From Prorocentrum cordatum (Eukaryota; Sar; Dinophyceae; Prorocentrales; Prorocentraceae), in NCBI GenBank assembly GCA_963575745.1, contig CAUYUJ010018560.1:62001-126000 (forward strand): DNA of 64,000 nt. Reading direction: 5' to 3'. The translations under genes were made by a program, and so were the position numbers. Under the pieces are notes generated by a model. The model did no database searches. It worked only from the letters and a program-made list of their open reading frames with translations, and had not been told where the DNA came from. Positions 52,421 to 62,949 of this stretch are shown here, in pieces; the first letter of the stretch is position 1, and every line of letters begins with the position of its first letter.

Positions 52421-53391
52421 TTGCAAACCCTCTTCGGGAGAGCTCGGCAAAAACATCACGCCCGAGAGAGCCCCCAGACCGCCGCTGGAGACAGCCTCTG
52501 TGAGAGCCCCCGACAGGGCCCAAAGAGGCCCTCAAACAAGCCTCATCCACTCAAAACTTGTGTTAAGACACCTTCTGTTAAGAAAGTTAAGCTCAGTTTC
52601 GCTGAAAGTTTTGACCCTCTAGCGGGAGCTAGCTTCCGACTCGTACGATGTTTTAACGCAGCACGGTGCTTGTGCTGGCGTTTGTGATCAAGAAAGTTTG
52701 AGACGCAGCTTCGGGGAGGAGAGCCTCTTCGAAGAAGGTATGAGTGTACAACCCTCGCTACACATCAAATAAGCAGAAGACCTTTGACATCCGCACTTGC
52801 GAATACAGCGCTGCTACAACCATGCTTGCACTATATATATATATATACACTATACATATACTATATATGTGGTGTCCGAAATCCGACATCCCCATCTCAG
52901 CATCGAAGGTCGTGGTATCCAACAAACGGCAGGCAGTATCGAGCCCCACGGCATCCAATGGCGTGTCTGCACATGTTTGACGAAGCGAAGCTTCCAAGTA
53001 TGTGCCCTCAGACCCTCAAATAGCCAACGAAACAGCCATTGAAATTTACGGCCGCGCCACCCTACGGCATCGGGGCGATGCCTGCAAGACAAGCCCGAAA
53101 GGGCTCTGCCGAACCTGGTCGGGAAAGCTCGGCAAAACCATGCTGCATGCATTCTGGCGACCTGCTGGCATGAGAGCAACGTGTGCCGCAACCATACGGT
53201 GGAGGCGTTCGTTGAGGGATGTGAGGCTTCAGACTCTGGAGGATTTCTCATCTGATGAGGGCGGCGGTGATATACATGGCCACTCCACGATTGGAGTTCC
53301 ACCAGCTTCCAGGCCCTGGATTCCTTATCCCATGGTTCCTTATCTACTGCCCTCACCGTGCATCGGAGGTGAGGGGGTGAGATCGCAATGA
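52421..53391 (+). pseudogene. Possible decayed coding sequence
   Basis: Plus-strand protein-like stretches in changing frames: KTCVKTPSVKKVKLSFAESF (near 52555), then CDQESLRRSFGEESLFEEGM (near 52690). After a TA-rich gap come CPKSDIPISASKVVVSNKRQ (near 52880) and, past a stop, PSDPQIANETAIEIYGRA and LQTLEDFSSDEGGGDIHG. No family is recognised. It could be one old gene copy or a retroelement remnant. Confidence 0.3.
52826..52870. repeat. (TA)n microsatellite
   Basis: TATATATATATATACACTAT tract within the decayed region. Confidence 0.9.
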
Positions 53392-53594
53392 AACGGCGAG
53401 CCCACCACCGGGAAATCGGTTTCGGTTTCTTGTTCGTGTCGTGCGTTCGAGGCGAAAATGCGCGGGCGGGCGAGAGGGATGAACCCTCGTTTGCTAGGGC
53501 GCGGCCCGACCAAAAGACACGCCCCCCTCCCCTGGGTTGGTCGGCGGTTGCAGGGGGTGTCTTCTCAGGGACCTGCCGGTGTCCCGCCGGTGTC

Positions 53595-53765
53595 CCGTAC
53601 GGAGATCGATCGTAAGATCGATAATGAAACTGATAGTTGGATCGATAGTGAGATCGACCGTGAGAGGGATAGTGAGATCGATGGAGTGGGATCGATGGAG
53701 TGGGATCGATGGAGTGAGATCAATGGAGTGGTATCGAGAGCGAGATCGATGGAGTGAGACGTTGG
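53595..53765. repeat. 17-bp minisatellite GATCGATGGAGTGGGAT
   Basis: Units of GATCGATGGAGTGGGAT and GAGATCGATxGTGAGA repeat about nine times. Serine/Ile-rich frames here are artefacts. Confidence 0.85.
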
Positions 53766-53917
53766 TTCCACCCCATCCGAACCTCTTGGTCAACCGAAGG
53801 GTGATCGTACAGGTAAGCTTTCAGCTGGTACGATCACATCACCGCTTCGAGCACGAGCTTCCCTACGTGGCCTGTTGCAGAACCAATCGTCGTTTTCTCC
53901 CCGCTGCGCCGCTCACC

Positions 53918-54042
53918 ACGTCCTCCTCGTCGTCCTCCTTGTCGGCTTGCTCGTCCTCCTCGTCGTCCTCGTCGTGCTCCTCGCTGTCCTGTTCATCGTC
54001 CTCCTCGCCGTCGTCTCCCAAGTTCTCGTCGTCTTGCTTTTA
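53918..54042. repeat. (GTCCTC)n/(GTC)n microsatellite
   Basis: CTCCTCGTCGTCCTCCTTG-type triplets for about 120 bp. Confidence 0.9.
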
Positions 54043-54695
54043 TTTCACTACTGCTTCAAATTCCTGCTGCGGCTGCCCACGCGTACGTCGTAACCTCGCG
54101 CGTGTCGCGCCTCGTTGAAGTCCCAGATGCGGCTACAGTGCGCAATTCTGCTGTGTTTGCGTTGATTCGTGCTCATTGTCCTCGTCGCGTCGTTCCACGA
54201 TCCACATCACATGTGACTTCAGACAGCCAGGTAATTGGAACGATTTGGGAATTTGGCCCGACGTCTCACATCGCACGAAGTTTCCAGCCTGTCGGTCCAG
54301 CCAGTCCAGGGGTCGTCGGCCCAGCCAGCCTGGGGCAACGGAATATGGCTGCAGGTCGCAGCATCGGACACCTGAAAACGAGAACAGGGGCCCCCAAAGA
54401 CATCGAAGAAGGTCCCCGTTCGGGAGTGTCGACCTCGCCTCGGGCGCCGGATTTGGGTTCGGATCCACTACGGATCCTATGCGGATCGCCGATGCTTGTT
54501 GGGCGGATCCGATGCGAATCCAATGGTTTTTGGACGGATCTGAGCGGTTAGGAAATAATGCGTTCAGAACGGATCCTGCCGGACCGCTGCACCCATGTAT
54601 GATATGCATGAAGGGCAGCGGACGTCTCCGAGGACAACTTACGCAGGGGCACGGGGCAGGCGCGACAGGAAGGGGGGAAGGCGCCGTCTTGAGTG
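54043..54695. other. No gene; degenerate CGGATCCGATGCG words
   Basis: CAGCCTGTCGGTCCAGCCAG and TCGGCCCAGCCAG near 54287-54330 are short repeats. GGATCCGATGCGGATC-type words recur at 54460-54560. No convincing frame. Confidence 0.45.
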
Positions 54696-55028
54696 TTACT
54701 GAGGCGCTCCTGATAGGATTCCATTTCGCTGCTCCGCTCTGCTCCGACGTTCCTCGCCGTCGCTGGCGTCGTCGTCGTCTATCAGCGTAGGTTCAGTCAC
54801 GCTCCCAGTGAAGCAACTCGTACCAGCTTTACCTATCTGTCTGTCATACCCTGATGCGGCAGACCACTCGTTACGCTGCTCATCGAGTACGGAAATCATG
54901 TCCAACAACATCGGGGTCAAACACAGCGCTATCGACGAAAAGACATACCGGCACACCATTGTCCATGCCGTGTTCATAACGTTTAGCGCCTCGCCGATAT
55001 AGCTGCATACAGCCGAGCATATGGTCAA
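54696..55028 (-). CDS. Coding exon or remnant with two membrane-like segments
   Basis: A 110-codon minus frame reads LLTICSAVCSYIGEALNVMN, then VCRYVFSSIALCLTPMLLDM (two hydrophobic segments of about 20 residues), then EWSAASGYDRQIGKAGTSCF and a charged tail with DDDDASDGEERRSRAEQR, ending in TAA. The pattern looks like the C-terminal end of a membrane protein with a cytosolic acidic tail. The frame opens with TTG at 55028 and continues a little upstream, so this is not a complete gene. Upstream minus sequence to about 55480 has further protein-like pieces in other frames (KTGPAFLSHLARELAQLLQR, EFRICVVTPQSACARCFERK, SLLGIVGVVNLETDSASIHA) separated by stops. The gene is therefore probably decayed or interrupted. 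Family unknown. Confidence 0.45.
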   Translation of the reverse strand: MTICSAVCSYIGEALNVMNTAWTMVCRYVFSSIALCLTPMLLDMISVLDEQRNEWSAASGYDRQIGKAGTSCFTGSVTEPTLIDDDDASDGEERRSRAEQRNGILSGAPQ

Positions 55029-55479
55029 TAAGCTTGTCAGTGAAGACGCCCGAGCCAGCTTCCCAGGAATTCCTTACGACAAGCCTGGGCCAAGTTCTCG
55101 TGCGTCGACGCTGGAGGGGCGAAGGCGCTGCAGAAGCTGGGCCAGCTCTCTGGCAAGGTGGCTGAGAAACGCTGGCCCAGTTTTCCGGGAGGAGGCATCT
55201 AAATCATACGCTCGACCGTAGTATTACCAGGCTTGGCAGATGGTTACGACAGCGCCCTTGCGCTCAAAGCAGCGTGCACATGCGGATTGTGGTGTTACGA
55301 CGCAAATGCGAAATTCCTGTGCCAAGTTCTTCCCCCCCCGCTCTGCAGCAGTGCATGGATGCTAGCTGAGTCTGTCTCAAGATTGACCACCCCGACTATC
55401 CCAAGCAAACTTCGCACGTGCGTGCTCGACCAGGGAGCGCAGATCACAAAATCAAGACAGGAAGCAAAAGCGGGCAGTT

Positions 55480-55656
55480 GGAGGCCCCCCAGATGGGGTC
55501 CGAGTCGATGGAGTCGAGGATCGCGCCGCATCGCCGATGCATCGACGACGTCGGCATGGAGAGAATCGGCTCCACATTCCGAAGCATCGCAGATGCATCG
55601 GCGATGAAGCGCTATCCTCCGACCCCGTCTGCTCGCAACCCATGTGGGAGGCCTGG
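55480..55656. mobile_element. Foldback element family B, copy 3
   Basis: The left arm reads GGAGGCCCCCCAGATGGGGT, CCGAGTCGATGGAGTCGAGG, ATCGCGCCGCATCGCC. The right arm, reverse-complemented, reads CCAGGCCTCCCACATGGGTT, GCGAGCAGACGGGGTCGGAG, GATAGCGCTTCATCGCC. The centre has GATGCATCGACGACG words. It lies next to minus-strand coding-like fragments, but no clean splice pair could be assigned. Confidence 0.8.
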
Positions 55657-55760
55657 AATAAAAGACCCTTCAGCAGGCTTTGTTTTTCTGGAGCTCCAGC
55701 AAAACACAGGTCTTTGTCTTTAGGAAAGCTCGGCGACTCCGAAGGGTGTGGTTTGCAAAG

Positions 55761-55904
55761 CGTGTGGCTTGCAACCGGCACCCTGGGGGGCACCCTGGGA
55801 AGCAGGCGAGGACCTCGACGGTGCTCTCCGCCGCGCCCCGAGGAGGCCCGACGAGGGTTGCGTGGTGCTCCTCAGGCCCCAACGGTGCCGATCGCAAACC
55901 AACC
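55761..55904. mobile_element. TIR element family E, copy 2
   Basis: Left GTGTGGCTTGCAACCGGCAC and right GGTGCCGATCGCAAACCAAC are imperfect inverted ends. The interior CGAGGACCTCGACGGTGCTC and CCGCCGCGCCCCGAGGAGG matches copy 1. Confidence 0.7.
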
Positions 55905-56585
55905 CCCCGCGTACAGCCGGACCCAGGCCAGAAAAACAGACCTCAAGAACATGAGATCATCCGCCAGCCAGAACACACAGAACATCCGTAAGGTGCCCCC
56001 CCCAGGATGCACAAGAGCACCCAACGAACGTGGAGAACACGAGGGCACCCTCCCCGAACCAATCTCGATCTTTTCTCCTCGGCCCGACTGTAACCACACC
56101 TGCTGCAGTCGCCGAAGAGAGCGCCAGACCCGCCGGGCTGCCGGGGCTGCGCCGCACTCGGCGAGAGCTCGTCCGCGAGCCGTCCGTGCGCGCCCGCGGC
56201 GGGGCAGCGAGGCCGGAGAGAGGCTGGCCGAGGCGAGCGTGGCCCAAGGTGCCCCCGGCTGCTCGCGTCGAGTCTGCAAACAGCGCAGTGCGCAGAATCT
56301 TCGTAATACATCTGCGAGTGTTATGAAAACGGTTCGCAGAGTCGACGAGCAATGCGAGCTTGGGGCACATCAATTCTGCAGTCGATCCCCCATACTCGAA
56401 CTTCTGTGCGATGCGGAAAAAAAACGACGAGATGTTCTGGCTGTCTCTGGCCCCGCGACCATCCAGAAACGGCACAGGACGAAAACCCGGCCCCGGGGTG
56501 CGACGGGGAGGAGTCATTCAGAAGGAAAGGGAACGGAGGAGGAGGAGGAGGAGGCTTCTCGTACGGAGCTTGCTTGAAGGATGCA
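55905..56585. other. No gene seen
   Basis: A 346-codon plus frame (55537-56577) runs through elements B and E and is not credible as a whole. No domain seen. Confidence 0.4.
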
Positions 56586-56589
56586 GCCG

Positions 56590-57135
56590 CATAGGAGGGG
56601 GCCTGTGGGGAGCGTCCTTGAGGCCTCTTGGGGGGCTTCCGTCGGTCTACTGGATGCCTTCTTGGGGCTTCTCGGGGACCTTTGTAGGCCGTCTCAAGCC
56701 CTTCATGGCCCAGTGGACGCAGTAGCAGCCCGTCCTCGGACCATCTCCGAACCGTCCTTGGGCCACCTTGGGGCGCTTCGGGGCCGCCGCTGAGACCAGA
56801 CTGCGCGCCTTGGAAGCCTCTTGGGCCGTCCTCGGGCCTTCTTGGGCCTGTCTTGGGGGCCGCGTGGGCCGTCAGGGAGCCATCTCGGAACTAACTTTGG
56901 GGCCTCTGGCGCCGCCATGGGCCGTCGGAGCGCCGAACAGATGCACACGCCACAACCCGTCAAACAATTAACAGGAGATCGATGAGTTTGATTTCGATGG
57001 GCCTTCCTGGAGGACCTCTTGGAAGCCTCGTGGGCCGTTGTGGAGGCCTCCTGGAGACCTCCTGGACTCTCTTGGGGGCTATCTGAGGCCGTCTTCGGCC
57101 ATCTTGGGCCGCCTGGGAAACATCTTGGGGCCAAG
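56590..57135. repeat. Degenerate CTTGGGGCCTC array (family D)
   Basis: CTTGGGCCGTC, CTTCTTGGGGC and a core GGGCCGTCGGAGCGCCGAAC followed by AACAATTAACAGGAGATCG, paralleling the cores at 61937 and 62269. Confidence 0.7.
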
Positions 57136-57324
57136 CTGTGAGGGTTACAGTGCCTTGCGCCAGTTCCAGTTTCCAGTCTCCAATGTTGCAGTCCTGCTTT
57201 CTGCTTCCAACTATAAAGTGTTGAAGTCCGCGCGAGGGGGGGAGCCGAAAAGGGCCCGGTTACCACCCCCGAATCGCGTTGTCTGAATTCCTGCGAGGCC
57301 GTGGGACACGTAAAAATAAGTGAG

Positions 57325-57475
57325 ATTCGCGCTCCCAACTCGCTTGCAAATTACATTGTATTCGCGTCCCCGAAGCCACGATCCCTTGTAAATTGTGCCA
57401 CGTTCGGGTCCCCGAAGCCACGACCCCTTGCAAAATATACCGTATTCGCGCCCCCTCCCCATACCTCCTCGCGCC
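57325..57475 (-). repeat. ~48-bp tandem repeat, 3 copies
   Basis: CCCCGAAGCCACGATCCCTT then GxAAATTxxxCCACGTTCG recurs about every 48 bp. The reverse complement of the same unit is tandemly repeated at 62395-62530. Confidence 0.75.
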
Positions 57476-57839
57476 GTGGAAAGATCACGACGGAAGGTCT
57501 CCAATTTTTTGTCAGCCCCCGGGGGCCGTCGCCGGGCCGGGGGGCTGTCCACGTTACAGAAAAAGCACGGCGTCAGGGGTCTGGGTCTTCTTCTTCCGAC
57601 GACACGTTTCCTTCCTAATATACGGCACATGACAGCAATAAACCAACATTCCCCCCCAAACCTGAAAGTTCACACGCGCGGAGGAAATTGCGGTCGAAGT
57701 GAAACTCATCAGATCAACCGCCAACTTTGAGCATTGAAGGGGAGGCGTTGACAAATGAATGTGGCATGAGTGTTCGCGTGTTCGCCATCCTAGACGTGCC
57801 GGCAGTGCGGGCCGGGCGTTTCGCCTGAGACTTCCTCCC

Positions 57840-58205
57840 CGGTCTGCGACCCTGAAGGCTGGCCGATTTAACAAATTCACGGATGGAGGGCGGGAGTTTA
57901 CCAAATTGTGGTTTTCGCCTTCGCGCCGCGCACATTCATTTCAACAATTCGCAGCATTTTCACGGACGGAGGGGGGCGGTTATCAAGAAATTATTGTCGC
58001 TTTAGCGCCGCGCACATGTTTAACAGCTTGCAGCAGCTTTTAGGAGACAAGGCGGATGTGTTTCAGACACGTGCTCTCGCCTCAGCGCCGCGCACACTCG
58101 ATGCAGAAGCTCGCAAAGCAGCTCCAAGGACGGAGGGTGGCTCCTTCTCAGGATGGGGCTCTCGCCCGAGCGCCGGGCACGCTCGTCTCGAACACCTGCA
58201 AGTGC
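57840..58205 (+). repeat. ~82-bp tandem repeats, 4-5 copies
   Basis: GCGCCGCGCACA recurs at 57923, 58005 and 58085, with GCGCCGGGCAC at 58170. CACGGACGGAGGGxGGG and AACAxxTxGCAGCA occur between. Translation gives approximately 27-residue repeats in shifting frames (FTDGGREFTKLWFSPSRRAH). The units could derive from a decayed repeat-protein gene, but this is uncertain. Confidence 0.6.
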
Positions 58206-58289
58206 TGCAGGGCTCGTGGGCGGTTTCTTTTTCCACTTGGGGCGGTCGCTTGGGACTTCTTCAGTGGAGAACAGGGGAGGAACAGGATG

Positions 58290-58380
58290 AGGATGAGGAT
58301 GGGGAGGGGGGGAGGAGGAGGAGGAGGAGGAGGAGGAGGAGGAGGAGGAGGAGGAGGAGGAGGAGGAGGAGGAGGAGGTT
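58290..58380. repeat. (GGA)n microsatellite
   Basis: Nearly pure GGA triplets. A second tract with AAG interruptions is at 58626-58695. Confidence 0.95.
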
Positions 58381-58625
58381 GGAGCGTCTGGGGGGGCCGC
58401 GTGTCTATCCAGCCTGTCGCCTCTGTGGGCGGGGCCTCCTGCGTGCGCTGACCACCGAGGGGCATTTCAACTGCTTGGGGTGCAGCACGAGCGAGCGAGC
58501 GAGCGTCATTGTCCTTACACGGCGGAGCGCGGGTTTTGCTCTCTTGGTGAGCAGCCAGCCTATTAGAAATGGAAATAACGGGCAGTGAATTTGAACGCCT
58601 CGGGGGAGGGGTGGATAGTGGAGAA

Positions 58626-58695
58626 CAGAGGAGGAGGAGGAGGAGGAGGAGGAGGAGGAGGAGAAGGAGGAGGAGGAGGAGGAGGAGGAAGGAGG
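58626..58695. repeat. (GGA)n microsatellite, second tract
   Basis: GGAGGAGGA with GAAGGA interruptions. Confidence 0.95.
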
Positions 58696-59277
58696 AGAAG
58701 GAGGAAGGAGCTTCTCCAGCGGAGCATCACTGGACAGAGGCTGCACGGAGGGAGGGCGGCTTATATTTTCGAGACTGGGGCTCCGCTTTTGAGACCTCCT
58801 CGAGGGTCACGGCCACGAGTGCACGTCGGTGCACGAGCTACACCTGTGGGGCTGTATGATCGCAACCTGGCGCGTTCCTCCTCAGTTGCTGGAAGGACGC
58901 GCGGCATCCTTGATCTCTGTTCAGAGCAGGGCCCTCGCCTGAGTGGCAGGCTCATGGGATGCTGGTCTCTCAAAGGGGCGTTTCTTGAAGTGGCAAGGAG
59001 GGCTGGTGGGAACTTCTGCGGAGGGGACTTGGGACGGGAGGATGTATTGCAGCATCGTTGATGCATCTTGGGTTTGTTCTGGTCCCCCTCCTCTTGCTCC
59101 TTCTTGCGTCCTCCTTCAACCTGCCTCCCAACCCCTCCCTCGTTGTTCAATATGTTTTAGATCTTCTCCATCCTTCCTCATACGTGTTCCTCCCGCCTCG
59201 TTGAGTATTCCCTTCAACGCATTCCCTTCCCTCCTCTTTCCTTCCTCTCTCCCACTTTGTCCTGTCCCCTCCCCCCG
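58696..59277. other. No gene seen
   Basis: No recognisable motif. Pyrimidine-rich from about 59090. Confidence 0.4.
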
Positions 59278-59331
59278 TTGCATCATTCCTCCTCCTCCGC
59301 CTCCTCATCATCCCCCTCCTCCTCCTCCTCC

Positions 59332-59363
<32 letters not shown>

Positions 59364-59402
59364 ATCCTCCTCCTCCTCCTCCTCCTCCTCCTCGTCCCTC
59401 CT
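59278..59402. repeat. (CTC)n microsatellite
   Basis: CTC triplets with CATC and TTCATC interruptions. Confidence 0.95.
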
Positions 59403-59439
59403 AGTGTGTCTTATGGATAAAATGGCCCTAACCAGCGTT

Positions 59440-59520
59440 GGCCGGAGGGGATGGCCAGGAAGCTTGGCCAGACTTGGCCTGAGGGTGGTCGGCGTTGGCC
59501 AGGGGGCTGGCCAGGGCAAT
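59440..59520 (+). repeat. Short GTTGGCCAGGG-type repeats
   Basis: GGCCAGGAAGCTTGGCCAGA, CTTGGCC and GTTGGCCAGGGGGCTGGCCA words repeat at about 13-17 bp. Confidence 0.6.
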
Positions 59521-59704
59521 TCTCCGACAAGTAGTTCTGTCCATGACGCAACCCAAAAATCTGACGCATGAACTTTTTCGCGACATCGACCCCCAGAGGT
59601 CTGGACCCATTCCCCAGGACCTGCTTTTCGTCTTGGGCCCCTCTTCGACGGTCCCACGACCAATAACCTTCCGCCGCGACTTTTTCACGACGAGAGCACG
59701 TCCG

Positions 59705-59890
59705 GGGGGATTTCGCAAGTTGGGCGGAAATGCCCTGCTTTGCCGTCGTCGCCTCCGCCACTCTTTTGCGGAGCTACCCGCCATATTGTCGAAGGGACAC
59801 GTCAGCCCTGTGTATCCGCATGCTGTGGAGTGTACTTCCGACACTGCTGAATCGGAAAATCAACCACACTACGGCGGATCGGGGGTCGGC
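59705..59890 (+). repeat. Dispersed repeat family F, copy 4
   Basis: GGGCGGAAATGCCCTGCTTT, GCCGTCGTCGCCTCCGCC, GCGGAGCTACCCGCC, CTTCCGACACTGCTGAATCG and CACTACGGCGGATCG, in the order seen at 37800-38045. Confidence 0.65.
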
Positions 59891-60835
59891 CGCACGGCCC
59901 ACACCGGAGCGGCGAGCGCGGCGGTCGACGGCGCGCTCGCCCCGGCCCACGGGCTTGGGGCCCCTCTTTCGTGCGCGCGAGAAGTCTATCCACAGCTCCA
60001 CGGCCTCGCGGGCCAGGCCTTTGGGCCGCGACACCGCGGAGATATGGAGCGTCTTTTTTCGCGGATGCCCCGCGCGGCACGAGGAGGCAGTGTTCTGTAC
60101 CCCGTAGCGACAGCGGGCGTGACTGGGAGGGCGGGAAAGGGGGGAGGGGGCCGGTCACGTCACGACTCGCGCCCTCGCAGGGCCGGCTGATTCCCAGACG
60201 GCGCCGGCTCGAACCGTGACATGGCCATGGCGCTGGTGGGGGGGGGGTGGGCGGGGCCAGTCACGGGCGTTGTCGCGAAGCATGGAGAGCGAGCCCATGT
60301 CCGTGCGACCGCGAGCCCGCGGGGCTGCGCCCAGGAGTGCAGGCCTCGGCGGCGAGCGAGCGGCCCTCTCAGAAGGCGGCGGGGCTTCTCAGAAGCCCCC
60401 CCCAGCCTTCTGAGGAGCTGTCTGCGTACTCGGGGAAGGGGTAGGCAACTTTTCCGACGGCCAGGGAACTCCCGAGCCTTCTGAGAAGGCCCGCCCCCTC
60501 TCACTCCCCCTGGGGCTGGCCGCCGAAGACCGCGAGGGCGTGGATGTGGGACACGTTCGCAGCTTGTGGCCCTTCGCCCTCCCGCGTCCGCGCACGCAGC
60601 GGCGCGCGAGATCTCCGAGGACTGGATGATTTCAGTCCGGCGTTTTTGTCATCGATTGCGGCCTCTGGGGCCCATCCTCGGGCCCGGAGGCCATCGAAAG
60701 CTGGCACGGGGCGGAATGTTTGGCCTTTGGGAAGCGGTCGCGACTTTTGGGACTCTTGAGGCCGCGGATTAAAGAAACCGATCGGCGGATTTCAGGGAAG
60801 CTCTCTTCTTGGGGGTTCAGATTTTGGCACGCCCC
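59891..60835. other. No gene seen; GC-rich
   Basis: GAAGGCGGGGCTTCTCAGAAG and CTTCTGAGAAGGC near 60370-60490 form short inverted repeats. No convincing frame. Confidence 0.4.
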
Positions 60836-61170
60836 TTGGCGCCCGGGATCTTCTTGGGGCTTTCTTGGGCCATTATTGCTTCTCTCCTGGGCCATGCTGG
60901 GGCCATCTTGAGGTTCCAGGGTCCCGCTTGAAGCGAGAATGCGAGAAAGGGCAGGGTGTGGCGGGCTCGAGGTTCGAGCTCCCTCTCTCCCTCCTTCCCT
61001 CCCTCTCTTTCTTTTGTTATCTCGTTCTCGCTGTTGTTGTTCTCTCTCTCTCTCTCTTTCTCTTTCTATGTATATGTTGTTGTTTGTTTGTTGTTTCTTT
61101 CTCACTCTCGCTCTCTCGGAATATATTTATATACGTATGTATGTAAACATATAAACGCCTATATATGTGT
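60836..61170. repeat. Family D fragment followed by (CT)n, (TTTG)n and TA-rich tracts
   Basis: CTTGGGGCTTTCTTGGGCC to 60912, then CTCTCTCTCTCT near 61035-61060, TGTTTGTTTGTTG near 61080 and TATATATGTGTATAAAATATG near 61155. Confidence 0.8.
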
Positions 61171-61559
61171 ATAAAATATGTATCCGTAAGGGCTTCGCCC
61201 CCAGCCGCCAGCTCCCTATCATAATGAGATAGACCAGAGTCACGTCAGTGCGTCTCGGCGCTGCCTTGGCGCAGCTGAGAACATCATGCAGTGGCGGATA
61301 GGAATGATCAGCGCATATTGAGACGTTGGCGTTATCGAAGACGCCTTCGGCGAATCACCGCCGCCCCCTGCCTTCTAGAATCGCTCATGTGGCCGAGCGT
61401 TGTGGCAAGAGCTCCGCCAAGCTATCGGACCATGTGTTCCCCCAACCGTTGTGGAAACCCTTCGGGGAACACTTGGGGAGGATGGCGGGGAAGATCAGGA
61501 GGAGGGAGGCGGAGGAGGAGGTGGAAGAGGAGAATGATGAGGAGGAAGAGGAGGAGGCG
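61171..61559. other. No gene seen
   Basis: Purine-rich GGAGGCGGAGGAGG stretch near 61497-61565. No convincing frame. Confidence 0.4.
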
Positions 61560-62400
61560 GAGGCATCTTGGGAGCCTCTGGGGGCACTCTCGGGGCCTCC
61601 TGTGAGCTTCCTGGGAGCCTCTTGGAGGCATCTTGGGTGCCTCCTTGGGCCTCTTGGGGGTCTTCGACGGATTCTCGGGGGTCTCTTTGGCCGTCTTGGT
61701 GGGCTCCTGGCCCGTCTGACGCCATCGGAAGCTGTCTTGGGGGCCACTCTGGGCCGACTTGGGGCCCTCTTGTGATGCTCCAGGGCCGTTTTGGAGGCCA
61801 TCTTGGGCGTCTTGAAGGCCTCTTGGGCCGTCTTTGGGGCCCTCTTGACGCCGTCTTGGGGAACTCTTGGGCCATCCTGGAGGCCTCTTGGGCGATCGTG
61901 GGGCGATCTTTGGGAGCTCTTGGGCCGTCTCGGGCCGTCGGAAGGCCGAAAATGAGCACATGCCAACATCCAGGAAATCAATGATTGTTGCCTCTTCGGG
62001 CCTTCTTGTACGCCCTCTTGGCGGCCTCCTGGCCCGTCTGACGCCGTCGGAAGCCGTTTGGGGGGCCTCTCTGGACCGACTTGGGGTCCTCTTGGAATGC
62101 TCCAGGGCAGTCTTGGAGGCTTTCTTGGGCGTCTTAGAGGCCTCTCGGGCCGTCTATGGGGCCCTCTTGGGGCCGTTTTGGGGGCCTCTTGGGCCGTTCT
62201 GGGGCCATCTTGGAGGCCCCTTGGGCGATCTCGGGGCGATCTTTGGGGGGCTCTTGGGCCGTCTCGGGCCGTCGGAAGGCCGAAACGACGCAAATGTCAC
62301 CATCCTTCAAACACCTTAAGGAAATCAGTGATTTTTACCTCTTCGGGCCTTCTGGCGCCCTCTTGGAGGCCTCTTGGGCCCCAGAGGTGCGGATGTAGCG
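61560..62400 (+). repeat. Degenerate CTTGGGGCCTC array with ~330-bp higher-order units (family D)
   Basis: GTCTGACGCCxTCGGAAGC occurs at about 61716 and 62036. GGGCCGTCGGAAGGCCGAAA, followed by an A+T-richer stretch with AGGAAATCAxTGATT, occurs at 61937 and 62269. The spacing is about 320-332 bp. This is the clearest higher-order organisation of the repeat found in at least nine places in the window. Confidence 0.8.
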
Positions 62401-62530
62401 AAATTTGCGGGAGATCGTGGCCTCGGGGGCGCGAACATGGTGCATGTTACAAGGGATCGTGGATTCGCGGACGCGACATTTTTGTAATTTACAAGAGATC
62501 GTGGCCTCGGGGGCGCGAACGTGGTGCAAT
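62395..62530 (+). repeat. ~48-bp tandem repeat, 3 copies (reverse of 57325-57475)
   Basis: GATCGTGGCCTCGGGGGCGC and GAACxTGGTGCAxxTTACAA recur. On the other strand these are the units found at 57325. Confidence 0.75.
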
Positions 62531-62725
62531 CCCACCAGCCCTTTGGGCGTGAGTGGTTTAGCGAGCTCTCTCTGTTCTCAACCCCCCTTCTTCCCCTTCG
62601 GGGAGGGGTTTACCCCTCCCCCTACCCCCTCCCCCTGGGCCTGGAGAGGTCGTTCCGCGGGTCGTCAGGGGGGTCATGGTCGACTCCTGGGAGGGCTAAA
62701 AAACGACACCCCTCACGAGGATTCT
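62525..62725 (+). repeat. Dispersed repeats J (copy 2) and K (copy 3)
   Basis: ATCCCACCAGCCCTTTGGGC, GTGAGTGGTTTAGCGAG and CTTCCCCTTCGGGGAGGGG match 11940-12032. CCTCCCCCTACCCCCTCCCC and CACCCCTCACGAGGATTCTG match 13173-13300. Confidence 0.65.
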
Positions 62726-62764
62726 GGCCCCGACGGGGGGAGGGAGAAAAAATGCTCTCCTCTT

Positions 62765-62945
62765 CATTGAAGCCAAAATCATTGATGTTACTACGGTTTT
62801 GGCTTCATGTTGGCCTTCTGAGGGGGGCAGCGCTCATTACAGCTCCCCTTCTTCTTTCAAGGCAAAACATTGATTTTACGAAGGTTTTGGGCCCATTTTG
62901 CCCTTCTGAGGGGGCAGCGCTAATTAAAGCTCCCTTCTTCTTGGA
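62765..62945 (+). repeat. ~86-bp tandem repeat, 2 copies
   Basis: ATTGATxTTACxACGGTTTTGG, CCTTCTGAGGGGGGCAGCGC and TAxAGCTCCCxTTCTTCTT occur twice. Confidence 0.8.
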
Positions 62946-62949
62946 TCGA

